The notes beneath the pieces are model-generated. The model did not search any database, was not told the origin of the DNA, and saw only the letters and a list, made by a program, of their open reading frames with translations. This document shows, one piece after another, positions 11,760-20,989 of a stretch of DNA of 64,000 bases (positions within the stretch are counted from its first letter, which is position 1; each line of letters opens with the position of its first letter). The DNA comes from Kingdonia uniflora. Its lineage: Eukaryota; Streptophyta; Magnoliopsida; Ranunculales; Circaeasteraceae. A program made the translations under genes and the position numbers. The DNA lies in contig JACGCM010001927.1 of assembly GCA_014058105.1 (NCBI GenBank), positions 1,116,001 to 1,180,000 of the forward strand, read 5' to 3'.

Positions 11760-12050
11760 TTATTCCTCAATCTCCTCCTCCGTACAAATGAGGCATTCGG
11801 CCAAAGCTAACAGAAAGAGGTAACGCTTCTCCGCAGTAGCAAAATTGTATTTCAGTCGGTTCCAAAGATAGGCATAAGGCTCCCCATTGATGAGCTCTCC
11901 AGACTCTACCTCCACCAATTCGGGCATGTCCCAGTCCAGATCATGATGCCCAAAAATATTTATATGCAGTTCACCCGTCTTCCGCCCTACGCAACGGTCC
12001 CGGGCGAGCCCCATCTTCTTTTGATATCGCGTGTTGGGCGTGGTATCCAT
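11760..12050 (-). CDS. Small antisense ORF a of element 1, intact
   Basis: The open frame extends back to 12149, but I prefer the ATG at 12050 (96 residues). The bases before it are CT-rich and leader-like, and the resulting length equals that of the sister ORFs. It begins MDTTPNTRYQKKMGLARDRC, continues with HINIFGHHDLDWDMP, then PYAYLWNRLKYNFATAEKRY, and ends in an acidic tail CTEEEIEE. The blocks FGxxxL and Y-x-x-W followed by a basic residue pair and Leu-rich helix also occur in element 2 (31766-31464: KYFGDRSLE, FYYKWRFHVFALTDKERW) and B (46635-46955). It is the first antisense gene inside the 3' LTR. Function unknown. A small helical, possibly protein-binding product is all that can be said. 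Confidence 0.6.
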   Translation of the reverse strand: MDTTPNTRYQKKMGLARDRCVGRKTGELHINIFGHHDLDWDMPELVEVESGELINGEPYAYLWNRLKYNFATAEKRYLFLLALAECLICTEEEIEE

Positions 12051-12287
12051 AGAAATTTCAAAATTTGTAGAGGAAAGAGAGAAGAATGAAAAGGAAGAAG
12101 ATTCTTCTGTATCCCTATTCAGTAACCCATACTTATTGCCTAATTTCATTTATTACCCAATAACCACCTATACCTCTTAATTACCCTCTTTTATTACTTA
12201 CCCGAAAACCAACAGTCAAACCGCTCAAATTCCAAGGCAAAATAGTTTTCTTAGCGAACGCCTCTCCACCAGGCTTCGAGATACTCC

Positions 12288-12302
12288 CTGAGAGGGGGCA
12301 AA
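12288..12302 (+). other. Polypurine tract of element 1
   Basis: ctgagagggggcaaa stands directly before the 3' LTR and would prime plus-strand DNA synthesis. Confidence 0.8.
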
Positions 12303-13035
12303 TATAGTAGCCTACTCGCAGCCTTCGACCCCACTCAAACGCTCAAAGGCTACTTCGCAGCCTACCTGAATATATCGAAGCCCATTCAATCCACAAAAAA
12401 AGCCTTCCAGAGATCCCCTGAAGACGAAGCTTCAACTCTGAACAAGCCTCGAGGATGGACTACAGACATCGCAGCAGAAACCCTTCGACCAAATATGCAC
12501 ATGGTCAAAGTATGATGGGACAGGAAGCCAGCTCATCAGACAAGACGGCGTAATGATTGGTCCTTGCAACTACAGTTACTGGCCCAACCACTGCCATAGT
12601 ACCAACGTACACATACATCTCTAGCAACTGTTACAATGACAGTACTGACATGTCCGGTGCCCATACCCCCGCCAGAATAACCGAATAAAACCCTTGTAAT
12701 CTGACCTAACCTTGGTCACTCAGCCCATCCTATGTTCTATTAATAGGAGAGATGGGGAATCAAAGAAGGGCTAGAAAAATCCTCCCCAGCCCCTTTGCAG
12801 TTTACCTTCGACCACCCTGTAAAACCCAGTACTCAAACCTTTGATTACTCATCAGTTATAAAAACATACTTAAAAATCCCCATCACAGGTTGTAGAGCGT
12901 CACATTCGGGCCTCTACGCAAGTATTTGTCTATAGATTGTCCATTCTTTAGATTATTTACTTGCATTCGTTTGATTGAAGATCAACCTCGTGTTGTAAGA
13001 GCCAACTTCCCCTTCAAATAAGTTAGGCCCCTACA
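12303..13035 (+). repeat. 3' LTR of element 1
   Basis: Pairs with 135-867. The first bases are TATAGTAG rather than TGTAGTAG, a G-to-A change in the terminal dinucleotide. The end is CTACA, followed by the agctt duplication. Confidence 0.93.
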
Positions 13036-13040
13036 AGCTT
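13036..13040. repeat. Target-site duplication of element 1 (right)
   Basis: agctt, identical to 130-134. Confidence 0.93.
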
Positions 13041-14337
13041 GGAAGTAGCGTTTGAGTTTCTGTGAAGTGTAAACTTGAGTTAGAAGGAGTCGCTCAATCT
13101 TGGAATATCTTGTTTTCGCTTGAGTAAAGGTTTTACTGATGAAATACACCAGCTTTTTAACCTTTCTTTCAAGTCGAATAAGGATCAAGCTAAGAAATTT
13201 TTTGTAACTGCGAGGTAAATGATCAATTCCTCATTATCTATCGAGGTGCTCATGATTGAAGACTTTCCCAAATAGGTTTTGAGTTCTTGAAAAGTGTTTT
13301 TGCATTCTTATATTAAATTAATCTTTTTGTTGAGCTGAACCTTTCCTTGTTTGGTACATCCTCAAAATAATAAGAGCAGCCACCGACATCGATCTGAAGA
13401 CTTAGAGACAAACCGATTAATTGCAGCGATCTTGCCAGTAAGATTCTGAACTTCTTTATTTGATTTTTTAGATGGCATATTAAGGAGAAATTGAATTTGA
13501 CCTGGGTCAGCCTCAATCCCTTTCTTGCTGACGAGATGTCCCAAGAACATACCTGAGTGCACTCCAAATTGATATTTATCAGGGTTGTGCCTCATCCTGT
13601 ATGAGCGTAAAATATGGAAGATCGTAGCGAGATCGGTGATCTGATCCATCGTTTGAAATCTTTTACATAGTAGATCATTGATGTATACTTTAATAATTTT
13701 CCCCAAGTGTGCTTTAAACATTGTTGTCATTAACCTTTGTTAAGTTTCTCTGGCGTTCTTCAGTCTGAAAGGTACGCATGACTCTGTAACAGTAAAGTCA
13801 CCTTTCAGTGATGAATGTGGTATTTTCCTGATCGTCATCTAGAAGGGGTATCAAATTATATCTAAAGTCAACATCTTTTATAAATAAGAGCTCGTGTCTT
13901 ACCGTTGAATCAAGAATTTGATGAATAATTGGAAGAGGAAAACTGTCCTTTGGAGTATATTTTTTTAGATCTATGAAATCCACGCAAACTCGGACCTTCC
14001 CATTCTTCTTTGGAATTATGACAATATTGGAGATCCAATCTGGGTACTTAGCTTCTCAAATGAATCCAACTTCGATCAATATGTCAATTTTAATGTTGAC
14101 TTTATCTCAGAGATGAGGTAAGAGCCTTCTCAATTTCTGTTTGACTGCCATGGCATTATTGTTGATACGCAATCTGTGACATGCTTTGGCTGGGTTGACT
14201 CCTGGCATTTCTTCGAAAGTCCAAGTGAAGATGTCTCGGTTCGGCTGTAAAAAGTTAACGGGGGACTTCTTTTTATGCTGGACCGGCTTGGTACCAATAT
14301 AAGTACCTCTGCTAGGTCCATCTAAATCTATGTATTA
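13036..14337 (-). pseudogene. pol: pol fragment of element A' (RNase H, RT, end of protease)
   Basis: This continues the RNase H cut at 134 and runs into RT on the minus strand. Visible pieces are VYFISKTF (RNase H), KCQFG-like YQFGVHSGMFLGHLVSKKG, the active-site block VYINDLLCK (about 13684-13667) and DSFPLPIIHQILDS. The catalytic aspartate pair is ND instead of DD, as in B. The piece ends near 14337 in the linker between protease and RT (matching 60230 of B). There it abuts the antisense gene of element A, in an order that no intact element has. A deletion or recombination therefore joined the two. Many stops and frameshifts. Confidence 0.85.
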
Positions 14338-15202
14338 TGTAGGCTCTTCTGTTGGGGCACGGAGCACGGATGATAAGCTGCTGGCTTTGGAGAATAAGTT
14401 TAAGACAACAGTGTTAGAGAATGTTGAGAAGGTGAACTCTGCAGTGCATGAGGAGTTGTGCAGGGTAAGTTTGATTTGTGTAATTAATGTGAATGACAAT
14501 TTCCAAAGATATGTGTAATGGTTATTTCAATTTCACAACGTAGGTTTCCTACGTTGTGAAAAGTATCTGCCTTGGATTTGTGGAAGGGAAAACAGAGCTG
14601 GAGAATCGGGTTGCCCAGCTCGAGAAAAAGCTAGAGGAAGCGAAGAGGCAATCGATTACAGAGATTACAGAGTTAAAGAAGTATTACCAAGCAGCTGTAG
14701 ACAAGGTCGTGCTAGAGGCCAAATAATAAAATATATAGTAAAGTGATTGATGCCCAGAATAATCCGGCGATTGTTGGATGATGGGTATGAGTTTGAGGAT
14801 GTAGAAGCTATAATGGAAAGGCAATCCGGCGATGTTCCTGGGTTAGAGGTAAAGGAAGTGGCAGAGATAAGGGGGACTCCGATTGACAAAGTTGTATAAG
14901 GGTTAAATCTTGTGTCTCCTAGTACACACCAGGAAAACTATGGAGTTGAAGAATCTGATAAGGTAAAGTAATATAGATGTTGAATGTTTGCAGAAGTCTA
15001 TTATTATTGATTGGCAAACTTTGTATGGGGATAGATTTGAGTTGCAAAACTTTGGAGTTTTAGAAGTTGTTTGATATGGAAATTGTTGTGTAGGAACTTA
15101 ACAAACTGCGTGCCATAATTGAGGGCTTAAATAATGAGTTTGCTAGGGAGAAAATTTTTGCATACGCAGTAGCTCTACTGACTGCCCGTACAGAGGTTAA
15201 GG

Positions 15203-15211
15203 TAAGAAAAT
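15203..15211. repeat. 9-base target-site duplication of MITE (left)
   Basis: taagaaaat occurs here and again at 15570-15578. It includes most of the intron donor GTAAG of antisense gene c. Confidence 0.8.
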
Positions 15212-15569
15212 GGGATATTTTGATTTTAGTCCCTCAGTCAAATTGGATATTTTCCTTTAGTCCTTAAGTTGTTGAAAAATGTACTTTTGGTCCTCAAATG
15301 GCCTCTGACCACAAGTGAACCCTAGTTAAAGTCTATTTTTTCCTTGAAGTACTTAATCTACCCTCAGGTGGGTTGCACGTGCAGACAACTTGTTACCTGT
15401 TATCTAAAATCATGTGAGGAAAGATTAGGTACTTCAAGGCAAAAGGAGACTTCAACTAGGGATGACCTATGGTCATAGTCTATTTGGGGACCAAAAGTGC
15501 ATTTTTTTAATAACTTAGGGACTAAAGACAAATATCTAGTTTGTAGACGGGACTAAACTTAAAAAATCC
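15212..15569. mobile_element. Mutator-like MITE with long inverted repeats
   Basis: A 358-base non-coding element. The first 80 or so bases read ggatattttgattttagtccc, then cctttagtccttaagttgttg and cttttggtcctc. They are matched by the reverse complement of the last 80 (ggattttttaagtttagtccc, ctttagtccctaagttatt, cttttggtcccc). A 9-base duplication (taagaaaat) flanks it, the length typical of Mutator-type transposons. It lies in the third recognisable intron of A's antisense gene c. It is absent from the matching intron of B (54777-55126). Confidence 0.82.
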
Positions 15570-16849
15570 TAAGAAAATATATATACCATAGTGAAAAGCA
15601 TTGGAGTGATTTATTTGTTTCTCGGTTAGGGGAACCAAAGAAAAAATAGAGAAAAATGAAGTGGTTAGAAAAGATAGGGGTAGGTACGTAAATTTTTACT
15701 GCTCATTTTGGTGTGTCGATGATATATATAATTGAGTATAAGAAATGGAAGGAATGTAGGTAAATTATTATATGAGCAACCTATTTATATGAGAAACATA
15801 TATTTTTGTTCCGTGTAATGAACTTCAAATTGAACTATTGTGCAGGCCAAGCTAGAAGCTGCACGATTAGGTGAGGAGGATGTTATCAAGTATAATCATG
15901 AGTTTAAGCTCGAATTAAGTAGGGTCCAACAGGCATTGAAAGAGACTTTAGATTAGTACTTAAAGTTGGGGCTGAAGTTGACGAAGTTAGAAGCGACTGT
16001 TATCGAGCTGACTAAGAAGATCGAGGAGAAGGAAGCTGAATTGGGTAGTGCTCAGGGTGAGATAGTGATCGCACAAACTGAGGTGGAGAAGTTGAATAGT
16101 ACTAAAAAAAAGATGGAAGGAGATGTTGAGAAAATGAAGGGGAAAGCAAAGATGTAGATCGTGCTCAATATCGTATTGGAGCCTTAGAGGCAGAAAGAAA
16201 GGGTTGAAGTAGAATCTTAGCAATGTTAGGGAGCAATTGAAGAAGAAGGAAGGTAAAGTGGTTATTGTACAAGCTAAATTGGCTCGTGCTCAGGTTCAAA
16301 TCAAAGTATTAGAAGAAGATCTAATTTATATTTGAGCTGCTATAAGGAAAGAAAATGAGCAAGCTAGAGAAAATGGAGATAAGTTGAATATTGCTCAAAT
16401 TAAGGAAAGAGATTTGGAGGAAGCTTTAAGGAAAAAGGATGACATGTTGAAGAATGATTCCTTCTGTGAACATAACGTAAATAAGGTTTTACAAAAAAGG
16501 TGGTGGAGTTGCTGGCATTACGAAGGGAAGTATAGAAGTTAAACGAGCATAAAGAAGAAAATAAGGTCGAGCAGGGTAAATCTGTGGAATCCCTGAAGGT
16601 GTTGAACAGTCTTGGAGTAGATTTGGAGGGATGCTTGGAAAGAGACAAGGCTCATTACATAAAGTTGAATAAAAATTATCAGATTATGCGTGAGAATTTT
16701 GTTGAACTGGCCGTACCAGATCAAAGTAAACTTTCCTTAGATGAGGTATACTCAAGGGAAATAATGGCAGTAATTGCCTATTTTATGAATATCGTAATCT
16801 CTCTTTTGAAATGTAAGGAAAAATATTAGATGTATCCTGTGTTTAAAAG

Positions 16850-18527
16850 GTTAGGAATTTAACGATAATATTGCTTCAATCTCCTAGTGTTCCAAAGGCT
16901 TGGTATTCTGATGTCGTCCTTTATCATGAGGTAGTAGGATCCAAGACCTATTCGTCCCACACCCAAAAATGGACCTTCCCAATTCTCTGCAAGCTTCCCA
17001 ACATTTAAACTTTTTTCCGCTCTTGGGGATCTCTCAGAGAACTAAGTCATTGACTTCGAGCTCGTGACTTTGAACTCTTCTCTTGTATGAACTAGCTAGC
17101 ATATGATGATATCAACCTAAATTGGCAACAACTCGAGCTCATGTTTCGTCGATCTAGTTCATGCTGCAGGCTAATTCAAACTTATTTTCTTCATCAGTGA
17201 GCTCGTGACCTATGACGGGGTAATGATAGGTTGTCGGGATTGCAACTTCTGTGTCATATGCAACTAAGAATGGAAAATATTTTGTTAACTGTCTTAGTGT
17301 CATGCAGTAAGCCCATAAGACATGTGGTAGTTCCTAATCCAATTACCCTTCGTCTTTAATTTGAGTCTCCTCTTAATTCTATCCACTATAGTCTTGATTA
17401 TGATCTCGACCTGCTCATTGCCTTGGGGGTAATATGGGCTGGAGGGTAAATAAATAATGGTGTGCTGGTTTAGAAATGCCACAACCTTCTCTCCAATGAA
17501 CTATGGGTTGTTATCGATCCGAATTAGGTGGGGGCAACCAAATTATGTGATGATATGTTTCCAAATAAATGAGATGACTTCTTCCTCTCAGGTCTGATAG
17601 AGGGGAACTGTTTCAACCCACTTAATAAAGTAATCTATTGCGATGAGTTAAAACCTTCTATTACCCAGTGTGTTAGGGAATTCCTCCACGAGATCAAGTA
17701 CCCATCGCTTGAAAGGCCAGAACACCTTACTTGCGTGAAGCTCGAGAGCAGGGGCTCATATTTGATTACCACGTTGCAGGCACGCATTGTATTTTAGTAA
17801 ATACACCTAAGCCTATTTTCATATTTTATGCCATAATACTCCTTGCTTAATTACTCTATTTGCGAGTGATCGACCTGCGGTATGGGAGCCACAAGTCCCA
17901 TCATGTAGATCCTTGAGCATTCAATCAGCTTCTATCTTTGAGAGGCACTTGAGGTATGGTCCAGTGACCGACCTTCTATATAATTTGATTTTATGAACTA
18001 TGTAATGCTTTAAGTTTTTAATCAACTGTCGGCACTCTTTTAGATTTTCTGAAAGGGGCCCATCACATTTGTTTCTTGGGCTGAGATATGTGAGGAAAGG
18101 CTTACTCCTCGTCATTGTCCCCAGTGTTGATCGCACATACCATTAGGAGATCAATGTTGGGGGTTAAAATTACTTCAATTTCGGGATACCTTGCTTTAAT
18201 TCCTAAGACCCCGGTTAAGTAAGCCAAGGAATCGGCGTATCAATTTTTGCTATGAAGTAAAAAATTAAGAGAAGCTTTATTGAATTTTCTCATCTTGTCA
18301 GCAACTAGGGCTACATAATCAACCATCTTCCCATTCTTCATGTATCGCTCAGAGTAGTGATGGACGATGAGGAAGGAATTGGTATAGACCGATAGTTCAG
18401 GAACTCCAATCTCCAATGCCATATCTAGGCCAAGAATTAATGTTTCGTTCTCTGTGACATTGTTGGAGGCTACAAAATTAAGGTGTATTAATTTCTTAAT
18501 TCTGTCGTTGGAGGGTGTAATCAGTAT
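16850..18527 (-). pseudogene. pol: Integrase and archaeal RNase H of element A (left piece)
   Basis: Minus-strand pol. It contains the integrase core (PSSPYYPQGNEQVEIIIKTI at 17460-17390, with the third catalytic acidic residue E present) and the segment LGPRNKCDGPL found at the integrase N-terminus of B. Then comes the archaeal RNase H: VTENETLILGLDMALEIGVP and YSERYMKNGKMVDYVALV. The bases after the end of antisense gene c (16840: tcctgtg, ctcctagtgttcc) match 56900-56960 of B, but B's tandem repeats are missing here. Element 2 entered in the aRNH codons that read ILITPS, and the gene resumes at 32643. Frameshifts and stops throughout. Confidence 0.85.
18523..18527. repeat. Target-site duplication of element 2 (left)
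   Basis: agtat, identical to 32643-32647. Confidence 0.93.
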
Positions 18528-19104
18528 TGTAGGGACTTATCCCTCGGCCTCACTCATAATCGAGCTCACACAGTTCAATTTACTTCAATCCAGGCTCACG
18601 AAATTTTAGCACTTAACACTCCAGTCAAACATTCCAACCACCCCCACGAACTACTCAACAATGTGGAACGAGCTAAACCAGGAAAACGCTATTTAGTCAA
18701 AGACACCTGTCTCACACGAACTCGTCAGTTATCCAATCAGCCGTCATTAACCACATTATTCAGAAGATGTGCTCCAGCACGACGAAGAGCTGTGGGAGAA
18801 GTCTATATAAAGGAAAAGTTCTAGAAGAGATAGGGACCAAGAAAAATTACTCACTTCTTATTTACGAGATCAAAAGCATTTCAATATTCTAGAGATCACT
18901 TGAAATAAAGATATCCACTCCAAGCAATAAAGATACTATTACAAAAATCCTCCATACGAGGTCTTTGTTTTTTACCTGTTTAGAGGTTTTCCATGCTAAA
19001 AACACCTGCCTCCAATTCTTGCTTAATATTAGCGTATTGTTACAGGATCATTGGTGTGATAGCTAATTCATAATCGAATCGAGCTACGGTATTTAGCCAT
19101 TACA
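18528..19104 (+). repeat. 5' LTR of element 2
   Basis: From TGTAGGGACTTAT to TTTAGCCATTACA. A TATA box (TATATAAA, 18804-18811) is followed by the R/U5 part. Pairs with 32063-32642. Confidence 0.94.
18804..18811 (+). promoter_or_regulatory. TATA box of element 2 LTR
   Basis: gtctatataaaggaaaag. The same box stands in the 3' LTR at about 32339 (cctatataaagg) and drives genomic RNA in such elements. Confidence 0.65.
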
Positions 19105-19106
19105 TT

Positions 19107-19124
19107 TGGTGTCGTCTGTGGGAA
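19107..19124 (+). other. tRNA primer-binding site of element 2
   Basis: TGGTGTCGTCTGTGGGAA. The intact form TGGCGCCGTCTGTGGGAA is seen in B (62585-62568). Here two CpG-type changes have altered it. Confidence 0.82.
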
Positions 19125-19176
19125 AGATTGTATTTCTACGATACCCTAAGGCAGTCTTTCATTATAATTTTCAACT

Positions 19177-20900
19177 ATGGTTTCTTCCAGATGAAAGGCC
19201 GCAGGAACTCAGCTCAAAATTTCGGTGGATCCGGGACAACTCACCGAGTTACGGGCGAATCATGACGCGGAGGCAGAGAAATGCGCCGAGCTCGAACTTC
19301 AATTGATAAAAGATCGCGAACTCTGAGAGAAAGAGCTCGATGCAGAACTACAGGCTCGTTTGACAGTTCTCAAACGGCACAAAGATTAGATGACGAAGAT
19401 GTAGACTGCACTCGAGGCTCTACAAAATACTCAACAGGTTCCCCCAGCCAGGGGTCACGATCATCTCCCAGAGACCTCTCGTATTTCGGCAAGGAAAAGG
19501 TTAGGACCTCGGGGAGTCACCAGTAAAGCAATCTCCAGAAATCTACCACATGGACCGCAACCCTCCATCCATTTGGGGGAGAAGTCCAATCAGAAGTTAG
19601 CCGGGGTCACCAGATTCCCGTCTATCAGGAGGAAGACCAGCGACCTCTCTATCAGATTCCATCACGAGATCGCTTGAGTGAAGGTATGGGAACTCATCAT
19701 CCCCTGCCAACACGTCTAGCAATTCAACCAACATGTCATTACGTCACAAAAGAACATATGGATGACCGAATTAAGGAGCTGATCGGGGTAGAAGTTCTGG
19801 GTACTGTCGGCGATACCACGACGTTACAAGGAAGTCTGATTGCCAAAGAACTATTCAATATAGAAATACCGAAAGGTTTCCATACTCCCCAAATTCATAA
19901 GTACAGAAGTACAGACCCGAAGGATCATATCCAGTAATACCGCAATTCATTGGTGTTGTACTCCAATCTCAACCACATTCTTTACCGTCTGTTTGCCACA
20001 AGTTTATAGGAAAAGCCACTCCGATGGTTTCACTCTCTTCCTGAGGAATCTATCTGCACATTTGATCAGCTAGAGAAGCAGTTCATCAAAATATATGCCC
20101 ACAACAGAGACATAGAGGAAAACTTGTATTCTCTTATCGGTCTTAAGCAGTCACATAGAGAAAAGCTCAAAGATTTTTCAAAGAAATTCCTAGAGCTCGC
20201 AAGAAAGGTAGATAACCTCGGCCAAAAGGCAGCTGTGGCCACTTTCACCAATGCTCTTCGGCCTGATTGCAAAGCCAAGGAATAACTCTTCCTTAACAAA
20301 CCTACGATGTTAGAGGAGATGATCACCAAGGTCAACGGTTACGTTGACTTAAAGTAGATGATGACTGAGCGATAAAAATCTACTAAGTCTGTTCTCTTCA
20401 CCAAATCCCCACCTACAGAGCAGACTAGTGAGCCTAAAGAGGAACAAAAAGATCATAAACGCACCAAGGGAAACACTTAGTACCCTCGGAAAAGAGGTCC
20501 ACAAAACAAACCTGTCCTCCCAAAGCTGAACGTCTGAATCTTCACACTTTTTCCACTATTGCTAAAAAATATGTTCTTTCGCGCCTCTCGACCACTGGAA
20601 CCCATCGAGAGTCGACCATTTTGCCTACACCATAAGGTAAATCATCATTCTATTGATAATTGCTAAGCTATATAGCGGATACTCGAGCTCATTTTTAAGG
20701 AAGGACGGATGCTCGAATACATTGTTGACCTGAAGCCTTTCTAAGATGGCAACCATAACAAACAACTTAAAGTTGTTCAGGTCAACGACAGAGCTGAGGT
20801 GAAGCATCTCTACTACATGCACCTCAGCAACATGATCGAAATCAACCAGATCAACAATTACAACCGATCATAGCGCTGAAGGCTCTCCGAATGCTGTGAT
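19177..20900 (+). pseudogene. gag: gag of element 2, broken
   Basis: The start ATG at 19177 is supported by the matching MVTSK starts in A (36527) and B (62507). The first frame gives an N-terminal coiled coil (EAEKCAELELQLIKDREL) with a few stops. A frameshift before 19674 moves it to frame 3. There MTHHPL-like linker sequence leads to the Retrotrans_gag domain: KPLRWFHSLPEESICTFDQL, then SLIGLKQSHREKLKDFSKKF, ending in YVDLK (20035-20355). Near 20610 follows a zinc-finger-like string C-x2-H-x5-H, as CLHHKVNHH, with the matching strings CLHHKVTYH in A and MHHKVTHH in B. The first cysteine is lost in B. From about 20000 gag and protease share one frame. Confidence 0.85.
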
Positions 20901-20989
20901 TTTACACCTCAAGACAAAGAAGCCAAACTTCTTCTCGAGTAGAGCAATCACCGACTTGGAATCTCTTTCGAGGATTGCGATACTAGCCA

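Larger units (their letters stand above)
135..13035 (+). mobile_element. Element 1: Tat-type Ty3/Gypsy LTR retrotransposon with antisense genes
   Basis: A 12.9-kb element bounded by two 733-base LTRs, each ending CTACA, with a perfect 5-base duplication (agctt). In order it holds a primer-binding site, gag, pol (protease, RT, RNase H, archaeal-type RNase H, integrase), 194-base tandem repeats, a large antisense gene, two small antisense ORFs, a polypurine tract and the 3' LTR. The second RNase H and the long 3' region place it in the Tat lineage. The LTRs differ at roughly one base in eleven over their first 180 bases by eye, so the insertion is not recent. Pol stays in one frame for 3.8 kb but contains about twenty stops, so the copy cannot move by itself. 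It lies inside the RNase H gene of A'. Confidence 0.93.
14338..16830 (+). pseudogene. Antisense gene c of element A (coiled-coil part), broken
   Basis: The plus strand encodes heptad-rich coiled coil, antisense to A's pol. Pieces include LENRVAQLEKKLEEAKRQS (14600), GYEFEDVEAIMERQSGD (14787), a long helical stretch with KLEATVIELTKKIEEKEAEL (15985), and a C-terminal VIAYF block at about 16770. Introns show clear borders: GTAAGT at about 14466 to CGTAG at 14544, GTAAAG at 14963 to GTGTAG at 15093, and GTAAGA at 15202 to TGTGCAG at 15845. The same exons, in the same order, occur in B (54340-56440) and element 2 (27936-25633, opposite strand). The N-terminal Transposase_28-like part and the small ORFs a and b are missing because the left side of A is gone. 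Several stops (for example after VVLEAK at about 14725). Confidence 0.7.
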
